Positions 1-11,100 of a DNA stretch of 14,024 bases are shown one piece after another; position 1 is the stretch's first letter; every line of letters starts with the position of its first letter. The stretch covers positions 1 through 14,024 of the forward strand of contig JAIVFH010000576.1 in assembly GCA_025765595.1 (NCBI GenBank), written 5' to 3'. Origin of the DNA: Obelidium mucronatum (lineage: Eukaryota; Chytridiomycota; Chytridiomycetes; Chytridiales; Chytriomycetaceae). The notes below the pieces were generated by a model that did no database searches, had not been told where the DNA came from, and worked only from the letters and a program-made list of their open reading frames with translations. Made by a program: the position numbers and the translations under genes.

Positions 1-90
1 AACAATTACTGTTCAAACAATACAGCATTCTTGCAAATATGGCATATATTTATAAGAGATACAATTCACGCGAAATAAGATGGAAAGGAT

Positions 91-1466
91 TCAGTAGATA
101 TCAAACAATGGAGTTTGTCTCATCCTTTTGTGCATTTCATACAGACGGATTTCTTCATCAGTCTCCAATAAATCCAGCATATTATCCTCTCCCACTTCCC
201 TACGTTGCTTCTTCAAGAATCCAGATTGCAGGTCACCGAAGGCCCACTCAGCAGAGTCTGTACTACCCCCTGAAAGACGTTGAACTTTCAACAGCTCATG
301 ATACTTTGCCATATGCTTGCGGATGTAATGAAGTGCGGTTTTCCGTGTCAGAATGGAAAGAAACCCACTCGCATCCAACTCCTGTTCAGCATATTTGATT
401 ATCCCACCGGGTCCGATCCAAATCAAACACCATTGCTCGCGAAAATCAGTCAAAAGCCCAATCGGTGCTGGTCGGCCAGCTATTTCAAACAGGGTATTGG
501 CAGCAATGGCATAACCAATTGCTTGTGCCAGATCATCTGATTGAAGGTCGGTGGGTTTCATCTCAACGACCATAACAAGTTGGTTTCTGCAATATTTAAT
601 GCAAGTAGCAGGCATCACGTACAAATCGGCATTTCCGTTCAGGTGGTGAGGTGCAATTCCGACAGTTGTATTACGTGCAGCTTTTTCAATGGACGTTTTG
701 ACTGTCAGAGTTGTTTTGAACTCATCAAGAAATTCCTGAAGTCAGCATTTAATATTATTTTCGATTGAACGGCAACAAAAAGACTAACCTGAAGATAAAG
801 AAGATATGCATTTTTGTTTCTGGGGTCGGCTTCTTTGTCAGGAACAGGCCAAACAAAAGCTTCAGGTACAACAAATTCGACATTTTGAACGGATGACACG
901 CAAACTGATTCACAAACAAATCCATCATTTGCCAGCATGTCAAGTCTAAGCGTTGATATTTGGACAGTCTCCGCCTTCTGGACATAAGCTGAAACAATTT
1001 TCTTCAATTCTTCAAGTTCTGATCTCATTGCACCTATCAGTTAAAAGCAAGAATTCACACAGCACAGATAGAGCAGTATTAAAACACAGGAAAATGAATA
1101 ATAATCAGGCTATATAAATACCAGACTCTTTGGCCGTGTCTCTCCGCATCGCTTCCAGCTTGGCCTCCGCATTGGTTTCAACATCTCCATCCACCCAACT
1201 TTCTGCTTTTTCAATGCCTCCAACATTGCCTCCAACATTGCCTCCTTTTTTGAATAATCCTCGAGCTCTGCCTGTTCTCTTCTGGTCAAAGCGTCGTCGT
1301 CCTTATCCAACAACTCGTACTGGCGCTGTACCAGTGCATCAATCTTTTCACTCAAGCTATCAATCTTTGTATTCAACGTCTTAACAAAATCCAAAGCGTT
1401 AAGTATTAAAGCATCAGCTGCAGCTGGTGATGCTGCTGACGTAAATGTGGCACTTGTGTTTGACAT
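91..1466 (-). CDS. Crinkler-like protein: coiled coil plus PD-(D/E)XK nuclease-like domain, frame broken in exon 1
   Basis: Three exons: 1466-1122, 1033-789 and 735-91, ending in TGA. Intron 1 (1121-1034) starts GTATTT and ends TTAACTGATAG. Intron 2 (788-736) starts GTTAGT and ends GCTGACTTCAG. The N-terminal 115 residues are Ser/Ala-rich, then strongly charged heptad-like helix (KIDSLSEKIDALVQR), suggesting oligomerisation. Exon 3 carries a restriction-endonuclease-fold signature: an Asp in NGNADLYV, then EMK as the E-x-K pair in VMVVEMKPTD, then a Gln-containing helix (LAQAIGYAIA). Such domains occur at the C-terminus of Crinkler (CRN) proteins in chytrids and oomycetes; no LxLFLAK motif is visible, so CRN membership is inference. 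Exon 1 reads in one frame to about 1197 and then in another from 1194 to the donor; only the second frame joins exon 2 in phase. Possible roles are host-directed effector, endogenous nuclease or mobile-element-derived protein. Activity is unproven. Confidence 0.55.
1216..1245 (-). repeat. 12-nt tandem repeat inside the coiled coil of the CRN-like gene
   Basis: On the plus strand gcctccaacatt occurs twice (1216-1227, 1228-1239), followed by a half unit, gcctcc. On the coding strand it encodes EAML twice, then EA, lengthening the helix by whole codons. It probably arose by replication slippage and lies about 20 bases upstream, in the coding sense, of the frame break at 1194-1196. Confidence 0.85.
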
Positions 1467-1732
1467 CAGTTTTACAAAAAAAGGAGACTTATATTACTTA
1501 TACTCTATTAAGTATTAAGTAAGAGTAAATTAAGTTTAAAATATCAAAGATTGAATCCATTTGCGTATCCTGAACGAAGGAGTTTAATTTGTCTCACTCT
1601 AATATTTACGTTGCTGGACGTCAGGGAATTTCGCAATATTTGTACACCAATAACAGAAGCAGCCAAAGTCACCTTTGTCTGAACCTTAGCCTTAAAGTAA
1701 CAAAAAAAGGCTAATAATAAACTAATCACAAT
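1467..1732. other. Intergenic region between the CRN-like gene and the WD40-HEAT gene
   Basis: This AT-rich stretch should hold the 3' end of the WD40-HEAT transcript and the promoter of the CRN-like gene. It contains an 8-bp inverted repeat (1686-1714). A 60-codon minus-strand open frame (1544-1729) lacks an ATG start; it could be an unrecognised last exon or chance. No other element was recognised. Confidence 0.5.
1686..1714 (-). other. Hairpin just 3' of the WD40-HEAT stop codon
   Basis: TTAGCCTT (1686-1693) and AAGGCTAA (1707-1714) form a perfect 8-bp stem with a 13-nt A-rich loop. It begins 19 nt downstream of the stop codon ending at 1733, so it would lie in the 3' UTR. A role in 3'-end formation is conjecture. 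Confidence 0.4.
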
Positions 1733-4700
1733 TTATTTCAAATTCATATGGGAGTGCATTTGTGCCAAAGAGTCCATTAAAGTATTGGGAATTGAATTTT
1801 TCTTGTTCAGAGACTGCGATTTTGATCGCGCTTGCAAAGCTGCAACTTCTGCAATTGATGCTCGGATTGAAGATGACAATCGGGTGTTCAGATTTTGGTG
1901 CAGCAAGTCGTGTACAACTTTCTCTTCAGACGATAATCGAGTGATATTCTTAGGGTTATAAGTGAGAGTTGTGCAAATTGATGGCAAGCGTTCAGTGTTT
2001 CTTGGGTTGCGTACATTTCGCCTCCAGAGTTCGATTCTATCATCTGTTACCTGCTGTTCGGCTGTGATGGGGAAAATTATCAGTCAAGACTAAGCAACGA
2101 CAAAGAAGTGCCGCACAAACCTTCGGCTTCAACTCGCATCTTTTCCAACAGCACATCCAACCAATCCTCATCAATTTTTTGCTTCTTTGTAATGTGCGGA
2201 ATCAATCCTAAACTACCCATCACATTCCGCAACGCTTCCTTAGAACTGATTCCAAAGGTTGCTAAACTATTCTTGACTGCTTTTTTTACTGCATCTGAAG
2301 GGTCGTTTAATTTTGAAATAAGGGCTAGAGTGATCTCTGGATGATTCACTTTATAGGCACCCAACGCCATTGCAAATTGAGCTCGCACTTCCCAGCGTTC
2401 ATCGTTGAGGAAATCCAATTGTGGGAGGATAATGTCTTGGACCGCGTTGGGTAAGTCGTTTTCAAATGTATGGTATAAATAGAGCGTTGCCTTGGCGGCT
2501 TCCATTTTTTCTCTCCAATACCCCGCCTTCATGACTTTCATTGTTATCTCTAAAATATTGGATATATTTGCTTCTTTTCCCTAATGTTGTGTTTTTTTAC
2601 AATTATTCCAAACTTTCAGGATACTCTTTTTCCATTTTGACTTACATTTAGACCTGGAAACCAGTCTCTGGCTGTAACCTCATCCAAAAGTTCGGCTTTC
2701 GATAGCTTGACTGTATTCAAAGTCTCAAAGCTCCCAGAAGTGGGCTCTGAAATATCTTGTTGTTGAGCAATCTCAAGCAACGACCAGGCCTTTTGAGCCA
2801 TAAGTAATTTTTGAGCATCCAAATTAATATGCACGGGTCGCTCCAAGTCTGCCAGAGAAGATTTCGCAGATAGGGATATTGGAGGCAGTAAGGCAGGCTC
2901 ACTTGGGTGTCGCTCTATAGCAGCAGTCTTTTTAGTGTAGACTGCCCGCTTTCCAACAATATCGCGGTTTGATTTGACACGTGGAAGGAATTCCATTGAA
3001 GGTACCTTGGAAGGCACTTTGGATCGGAGTAGAGACCGGGACATGAAATCCGACATATCTAGTGACACATCCAGGTTCGTAGAAATATCATGGATGGAGG
3101 GCTCTCGGATTTCAATCGCAATTATGGAGGGGTCTCGGGTCTGAGTTTTGGACCTGCTGCCTAGTGGAGAGGAACTCTCTTCATCTGGAATAAGGACTAT
3201 TTCGGGAACTATTTCCTGTGATGCCGATGTACTTTTTGCCTGAATTGCAGGCGATGCTGGTTTTTTGGATTTCGGAGGCGTATCAATCCGGATTAGTGTG
3301 GTTGCCTCCGTGACAGTTAATTTTGATTCCGGTTTGTGAATTGCCACCACTGACTTGAGGAAGTTCGAATTCAATTCAGGTTCGGGAGAATGCGGAGGTG
3401 AATCTTCAAGTTCTTCAGCCAGTTCTGGGTTATCGGAGGGTTTTCCTGGGGTACCAAGATTGAGCGCGATGATACTGTCTTCCTTCTTTCTTCGAGATCG
3501 CAAGTGCTGTGGCAAGGCAAAGTTTTTCGTAGCTCTTGAAGAACTTGCAGTTTCCATTGGCGTCCACAATATCTAGCAGTGCTTGCGACTCACGACGATG
3601 GTGGAATTTGTTTTTGTCGGACATTGATTGGAGATTGACGACAGCAACTGAGTTGGGCATTGCCAACCCGGTGAGATTAATTTTTCCACTCGTTCTCCTC
3701 CGTACCATCAAATTAGTCTTCTTGGGTGCCTTCTAAGATTCGCGGTGTCGCCGTTTCGGTGACATCAGTCATAGCATTCGCCTGATTTCGGAGCCTCTTT
3801 CCAGATATGATAGATTCGACAGTCACTTCATCTGTTGCCGCAGATGCTTCATCGCCCTCCGGAATAACATCGGTCAGAATTGAAGACTCCCCTGCAATGG
3901 TATCAGTTTGTTTCTTCTCTTCTTTACCACCACCAACTCCATTTGCCTTGGTTTTAATAATTGATTTTTTACGTTTGGAGGCAGCAACATTCTTTTTTCC
4001 CTTTTTGTTTGAGGCAGGTTTCTGAACATTTGAATCTTCGGGATCTGGTGGCTCAACGGGCGCTGTCGCTGAGGTTTCTTCTTTCTGAGTCTTTCCGTCC
4101 TTTTTATATTGTACCGCGTTCCCAAGCGATGGCGCTCGTTTGTGGGCTGCCATTAATCTCTGCCCCCAAAAATACGGCATTCAATTGAATTTACGACTCT
4201 TTTTGTTAAATTCAGATACTCACATCTCCTGGCGGAGTCTTCATTGCCATTCGCGGTCGGCCAGTTAATTCACTATCTCGACGCTGTAACCGCATACTCA
4301 TCCGTCTAACGGATGCATTGTCTTTTTCGAGTTCTTCCTCAACTTGCTGCTGCTGTCTGTCTCGATATTTCTGGAATGTCGAGACCCGCCGTTGATAAAA
4401 CTCGACTGTTTCATCCAGAGTCATGACGCCATCCTCCTCCTCATCATCATCTAAGGAAACAATCGGTTCTTGTGGCTTCATGTCGTCGTCTTCGTCTGTT
4501 GTGAAACCAGTCGAGCTCTTTTGCCGTCGTTGAGGTTTGACTGACTCTCGTGTTGTGCTTTCAATAGTGACTGGCCGAGAAATTTTGGATTTGACGTTGC
4601 TGGACGATACAGTTCGTTCGAGAATCTTTTTCATTTTGAGGATTGTTTGCCATGTTTCTTTGGCAACTATAGCTCGTTCTTCATCTTCGTGTCCCTAAAA

Positions 4701-7700
4701 TATTTAAGTAATGAGTAACATATATGTGCCCAAAAGCATGGGCATTATCTCCTCTTCGTACTCTGGTTGCTTCAGCATGCTTATGCTCCAAATTCTCCAA
4801 CTTTTCTAGTAAAATCAAGTTGATCTCCTTTGGGCTCTGGAACAGACACAGTTTCGACCAAGTGCCATTTGGATAAATCGCGTCCATTCTTGATCAAATT
4901 CTGCCTATAAAGCTGCCAGAAATCTAACGCGTCATCAAAAACTAAGGGCGCTTCGTCCAGGTCGTCGATGATCGGCATTGATCTGAAAAGCAGCTCTTGA
5001 AGAATATATGGCGGCAAGTAATCTTGCATCTTCAAGAGCGAAACTTGGTCAGCTGTTCCAACAAGTAAGTCACCTCTGCTGTTGCAGAAGCAGATTGATA
5101 ATACATTTGAGCCAAATTGGACTTCCCTGTCCGATAAACATGTTAGAATCAATTCTTGACTTTTTTTTGATTGGTCTCAACTTGAGCATTATGTTGCTGT
5201 ATCCATCCCATATCTTGACCGACCCTTCAGAGCTGGAGGATGCGAAAATATTCATGCTATCAAGAGTAACAAGACATGTAATCGATTTCATGTGATCTTC
5301 ATCTGGAGGATGTCGCGTTTTCTCTTCGGCTCGCTGGTTGGTGATTGTGTACATTGAAATTATGTTGTGCGACGAAGCGACGGCTAAAGTCCTGCTAAAA
5401 GCATGAAAAGAGAATCCGGTAGCCGTTCCGGATGTATGCGGTATCGTTATACTATACAATGGAACAAGGGATATTATCCCGGCGGGCTTCATGCCTCCAA
5501 CGGAAGTTGGCTTCACGTCTGGATTGACATTTGTTGCAATTTCGAGCCTCCAAATCTTTATCAACCCATCTGTGTTTTTTCGATTAAAATGCTTTCATAG
5601 TATGACTCTGACTCTACAGACCATTGCCGAGGGATATCACAAGCATCAAGTTTGTATCGCAAGAAAGCGTCAATATTTCGGCGGCATGGGCTTGAACAAT
5701 CACTTGATACTTGCTATTTACAACGTTGATGGGATATATTACAATCTGACCGGCCACTGTTCCACTAGAAAAAAATTGCGTTGAATATCAGCGTTATAAA
5801 AAAGCATCTTCAAACGAACCCCAACAAGGCGTAAACTCGGTCTGTGAAGACGTCTGAATTTGTCTTTTTTCGCAAGGCACACATTGTGTTGACTCGTTCA
5901 GAACCAGCTAACAAAAAATAATAATGTGTTGAGAGAATTGTATCAAACGAATATGCATGCTACACACCTTCAACCTCCCAAATATCAACGATTTTGGCTG
6001 GATTCGTTTCCGTCGTATAAACCGACACTTCTCCATTTGCACTCAGCATCCACATTGTAGCTGACGGAATATCGTGCTCTATATCTTTGATTTGGTGTTC
6101 AATCATGTTTGGAAACGCAGTAAACAAGGTTGTTCCACGGACTGGAGAAAGAATCCGCATCGATCGATCTTCTGTCGCAACCAAAATTCTCGCCGCTTCT
6201 GTTTTACAGCCTTCGATCCGTTTGAGGTGGGTAACTTGACTTCCAGTTCTTGAAAACGTGGAAAAGAATCGATTCAGGTTCCATATAGACATTCCTTCCT
6301 GAGAATAGCTCAAGAAAGTATCCTGGCGCATCCATCGGATTCCAAGGCAGTCATTGTCTGTTGAGATCCTAAACAACCAAGAAACCGTGAATACTGATCA
6401 CCCAATGTCAGTGTGTAGTTACATGTAAATCGAACTTCCAGAGTCCAGACTCCATAAACGAATTACTCCGTCTTGCGCTGAGGAGATCAAGAATGGTGAA
6501 GGAGATCCACTTTCCTTGGCATTGGGTATAAGCAAGCCTGTCGCCCAAAAAAAGGATGCGTCAAAAAGGACAGGACTCTGGAAAGATACATTCCATACCT
6601 GTTATTGGACTACTGGCTTCATCTTTGAGCTCAAATAACACGCGGTATTGTTGAGTCCATACTTTGACTGTCATAAACTGTTAGAGAGTTTCAAAAACCA
6701 AATCCCAACTCTTACTAAATCCATCAGTACAAGCAGTTATATTGTATTGCAACGGCTGATAAAAAACCATGGTGGAAATGGTGCTTTTATGTGCTCCATT
6801 GATGACTTCTAATCGACGTCCAGTTTTGTAATCATATACCTAGCCGCCCATTCAATTGAGTTTGGAAAACAAAAGTTATCGACTTACAAAGAGCGCGTTA
6901 TCTACCGTTGCGAATATCCGATGAAACACTTTGTCGATTGTGACATTTGTAACCCATTCATTTGCTTTCAAGTCGCTTATAAACAGCCGCGGTCCAGTGA
7001 ATCCTTGAGGAAAAAGTCTAATGGATTGAAAGGGTTTCAATTGGTTTCGAATTGAAGGCAGCGCGGAGTTCCTTACGAGTTTGATGGTTTTTCGAATCCC
7101 CACACCTGTCAAAAACGAAAAACATGCATTAAAACCAAACCTTGCCCGATTCGACTTTTCTTTACTCACTCTAATATTTCCAACTCCTCCAGCAATTAAT
7201 TCGTTTGTATCTTCGTTGAACTCGAAGCTGTTCAATGTCGTTTAATTAACAAACATCAAAACTGGGGGAACAAAAATAAACCTCAAAACAGGCTGAACGC
7301 TAGAGACACTAGCAACATTTTCAAAGCTGGAGCTCAATATCTATGATTAAATGAGTCCCAGTGAGTAAATCACAGCAGGTGTGGTGGACGGTACCTTCAA
7401 TTCCAGCTGGAGAGTGGCAATAACAGTAATTTTCCATTTTGGAATAAAAATCCAGCGACTCAGACCCAGAAAAGGAGACTCTGGGGCTAAAGCGTTCTTT
7501 TTTCCTCGCTTTTCTGGGTCAATCGACATTGCAATTGGCCGAGAGTTTCCCTTCTGAATGACCACACTGTGTGCATCGCACGACAGGAAAGAGTCAAGCT
7601 TCGTTACGGCAGTGTATAGAACCGATTTGAGCGACGGTCTTGGATGTGTGATGGATCGCGTGTTCTGGCAGGGATAATGTGTTGACCAGTAGTCAGTCAG

Positions 7701-7989
7701 CCCAGTCCAGGGACTATACCTGGAATCCGTACGGAATCGTTGTTGGAAACGCGTTCAAGGCTGCATTTTGCTTCCGATAGACCCCCAAGTCAACGCTGTC
7801 CAAGTCTCTCTTTGTTCCCACAGCAATGCCAGCACAACTGTAGACAATATTCTTCATATGTCTCCACGGCACAATTGCGGGTAAGCTTGCCCGACCTCCT
7901 TCATTATATTTTTCATCGTCGGAAAAGTCTTCCGTGGCAGCAGTGGCAAGCCGGTTGTTTGATGGTGACAGTGTAACTTCTTCGGCCAT
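1733..7989 (-). CDS. Large WD40-repeat and HEAT-repeat protein, possibly cytoskeletal or flagellar
   Basis: Exons in my model: 7989-7720, 7664-7395, 7340-7282, 7227-7166, 7105-6888, 6839-6716, 6667-6599, 6537-6423, 6368-5968, 5907-5820, 5764-5622, 5569-5182, 5126-4802, 4694-4224, 4159-3827, 3732-3568, 3506-2646, 2547-2121 and 2061-1733. They sum to 5,118 nt (1,705 residues) with every phase matching. Residues ~180-760 hold WD40 blades, e.g. DGFIKVWT, DGVIRLWSLDSG, GQIVIYP, DGLIKIWRLE, EGSVKIWDG. A charged Ser/Lys/Glu-rich linker follows (~850-1450), then HEAT-like helices (~1455-1596, with DERWEVRAQFAMALGA and LNDPSDAVKKAVKNSL) and a helical tail. Start MAEEV (7989) is preferred; an upstream in-frame ATG at 8046 adds a hydrophobic stretch that looks like intron or UTR. 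Weak spots are the joins at 4801, 3827-3733 and 3568-3507, where +1 frame steps are an alternative. Read without a join there, exon 15 stops at 3713 and a separate HEAT gene could start at 3708. Function is unknown; such scaffolds are common in cilia. Confidence 0.72.
2121..2547 (-). other. HEAT-repeat exon of the WD40-HEAT gene
   Basis: This exon encodes about 142 residues. They contain paired amphipathic helices with the HEAT hallmarks of an Asp/Trp-Val-Arg turn, Ala-Leu-Gly, and a Pro-x-Ile-x-x-x-Leu helix, followed by DPSDAVKKAVKNSLATFGI. The acceptor appears to be TTTTAGAG before 2547, because the first AG would put a stop in frame. The donor is GTTTGT at 2120. It supports a protein-interaction scaffold at the C-terminus. 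Confidence 0.7.
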
Positions 7990-8178
7990 TGTCTCAAGAT
8001 TTACTTGACACTGTAAAAAGATGACCACACAAGTGTAGCCAACCATCGCCAGAGATTTGCATAGTTGCGATAAAACTCTGTCCTAAGAGTCTTCTGTCTT
8101 ATAGTATGAAAATGTCAAATAGATGCGATAGAGTATTCTTTAACTGATTGCGTTTATGTGTATTAACTACAAAAGGAA
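7990..8178. other. Short intergenic region: helicase 3' end and WD40-HEAT promoter
   Basis: About 190 bases separate the inferred helicase stop (8181-8179) from the preferred WD40-HEAT ATG. It is AT-rich. An in-frame ATG at 8046 and a TTTTTACAG acceptor-like string near 8008 leave room for a 5' UTR intron. No promoter element was identified. Confidence 0.4.
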
Positions 8179-11100
8179 TCAATCTGAATCCTCCCCAGAA
8201 TCTTGTGCAGCAGCTGCAGACATTTCGCGCCGCCGCAGGTCATTTCCTTGGGGCAACTGAGCGAGAAAAGGGGCCAGCTTTTTTCGGTATCCCGGATTTC
8301 TCGGAAGGTGGTGGCATTTTTACTCTGGCTGAAGGCGCAGATGGAATCACTTCATATTCCTGAACAAACTCGACCGGAGGCCAAATGAGTTGCACAGCCA
8401 CGTGAACCTCACTTGGCAGCCATGCGAGATACTCTGCAAGCAAAAAACTCGGCTGATCGAACCTGTTCACAGATGGTTAAGGGCAGCAGCTTTTGGATAT
8501 CAGGAGCTCACCAAATCCGCTCTAAAGCGGCCCGGCTGCAAATGTTCTTGGCCATCAAAGCAGACAAAATACCATTTACACGGCTTTGAATTTTGGACCA
8601 TGACTTTGTGATGATTGCTGGTTTCGCCGTCAAGTATGGCTACCAGCATAATTGAAAAAAGTTCAGACGAAAAAAAAACATGCACGGATTCCCCAAAACT
8701 CACCAGTAAGATACCAAACATATCCGAAGCAGCCGCAGCCTCTTTGCCCTTCTTTGATTTTGTTTTCTTGACCAAGCGTCCTGGTTTAACAGCTCCTTCC
8801 AACAGTGCCATAGCAAAGTATTGAACACCATTCTTCAAGTCAACATCCACTTCCATTGTGGGCAGCTCCCAAACTTTAGGACCATAGTTGGGTGCAGAAA
8901 ACCCAACCACCTTATCCTTGTACATGTCATATCGTGGAACAGGCTGTTCCATCAACTTGCCGGGTTTCAACAATGACTTTGGCCCAATTTTCGCAATCCA
9001 CTCTTCTGAAATGACTGTAATATTTTTGAGCATTAACTTTTGGGCCTGTGGGTTCTTGGAACCTGCCGCGACAGCAACCACAGTCGAATCAGGCCTTGTG
9101 AACATGAGACCCGTGTTATCAGCAGTCAATCTTTCTTCCACTCCCACAACTTCTTCGTAGATGATCCATTGGGGGGCTGGTCGAACTCGCGCTAGCGATG
9201 ACGACGCATGGATCGTAAATACATCAGTTTTCGAACTCCACATTGTGGAGTAAATCGGTTTTATGTTTTTCGCGCCAGTTCCAAGAGCCGTTTTCGTGGC
9301 CACCGCGTCATATCTTGCAATATGATCGGGGAATCCAGCAAGAAGAATCTGTCGAAGGACGGCAGTATCTTTCAGGGACGGTGGGGGAATCACGGAAGGC
9401 GTCGAAGTCGTTGCATTGGTGCTCAGGGTTTTTAAACCAACTGTATCTTTCGGCATACTTGATCGAACCAGATTCGAAAGCTGGACGCGTAAACGGTTGA
9501 TTTCCTCAATCGCTTTGGGTCTCAAGAAATGAGACTCCATGAAAGCGGAAGCACCATCTCTTGATTTCGCGGCTGCAGCTGAAAACGCTCCAATAGCCCG
9601 TAAAATCTTCAATGCGTCGGACGTGACAGGTTCTCCAGCGAATAGCTGTTATTATTATGGTTGAGAATAAAAATGAGAAGGGGCCTCGAGTTGTTACCTG
9701 CATGACTCTGTGCCACTCTCCTACTTTCTTTGATTTGATGTCCTTGTCCTCTTCTTCTTCTTCATCTTCAGCATTTTTACGACCTGTGACGCTATCATCC
9801 CTGATAAACGGATCGCCAACTGACAGCCCCGAAACCAATGCAATAGTGTAGGGAAGTGTATATCCCGCTTGATCAGCAGCAATAATCAACCTAGTATGAC
9901 TTTAGAATAAAAATTGAATCCGCATAAGCTACTAAGAAACTATACATTTTCGCATATCGCGGAGACACTGGGAACTTGGCCAACAAGTTTCCCCAACTCT
10001 GTAATCTTGCCTCCTCCCTCGGCCATATCCAAACTCAGCACCTCTCTCAACAGCACCCAAATGAACCAGCAAAGATTCTCCAGCCCTCAAATTCTCCTTT
10101 CCTGGCGGCGTGGGGAAAGGGAAATTCAAAACGTTGCTGATTCCCATAGACTTCATCTGCAAGACAACCCCTTCGATGGGAACACGTAAGCATTTCAGGT
10201 CCGAGAGAATTGATCAAAGTGGTTTGCAAACACGGCACTGCTGAATAACCGATAACAATGACCAGGGCCGACACGTCCGGCACGACCCGCCCTTTGGTCT
10301 GCGGATGCTCGCGATGTCCACCCTATTTGGAAAGTTTGGACACCGGAATGAGTGTCGTAAGCGGACGTTCCTTTACTTTCCCACAGTCGATCACAGTATT
10401 TGATGCCGGGAATTGTTAGACTCGTCTCAGCAACGTTAGTTGCAACGACACAGAGACGTGTTCCCGGCGGTGGAGCCTCGAAAACTCGCATTTGAGCGGC
10501 GGTTGGAAGCAGCGAGTAGAGTGGGAGTACGTGTAGGGGCATGTCTGCAGAAATCGTGAATGGGTATCATTCATGAAAAACAAAAATTACTCACTCTCAC
10601 GATCAACGCGCTCAATCAATTCATCTGTGGGATCATCTCCTTCCGCGCCATTCAAGACCTCAACATCTTCTTCTTCGTCATCCTCATCCAAATACTCGCC
10701 ATCATCAAAGTCATCGACCCCATCTTCGCGGCCATAGCCAACGTCATCATCATATGTTTCACCGTCTTCCGTCTCACCAAACATGGAGGTTTCGATAGCA
10801 CCATCTTCAATGGCTCTCTGGGTATTGATGGGTTGCTCTTCCTTTGCCGTCTTGGCGTCTTTCGCCGGGTAAGCTTTTCGAAGACGTTTCACGAGTGTAG
10901 TAATTTCAGATTGACCAGTGAGAAACACAAGAATTGCACCATGAGGGAGTTTTGTGTGGATTTTGGACACTTTTTTGAATGCCTCGGAGATGTAATCGCT
11001 TTCCGGAGTTACCTTGTTGTAATGGATTGTTACCTGAAAAAAAAAGCACGATGTGAATAATCCCATGGCAAAAAATACTTCTTGTTCTTACCTTGAATTG

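Noticed and set aside
39..768. Plus-strand frames across the CRN-like exon 3
   Set aside because: They overlap the minus-strand exon whose introns, phases and nuclease-like motif are consistent.
8500..8703. Extension of the helicase exon ending [11 protein letters not shown]... as the protein end
   Set aside because: The DHX37 C-terminal pattern ([20 protein letters not shown]) is in another frame after a GTGAGT...GGTAG intron (8703-8640), so the extension is intron plus shadow.
9932..10283. Two overlapping minus-strand frames that could pass for small separate genes
   Set aside because: They contain pieces of the helicase (PEML, then [18 protein letters not shown]), so they are fragments of exon 7 split by frame breaks.
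10560..11060. 166-codon plus-strand open frame
   Set aside because: Antisense to helicase exon 6 with its acidic stretch; Ile/Phe-rich composition comes from the complement of Asp/Glu codons.
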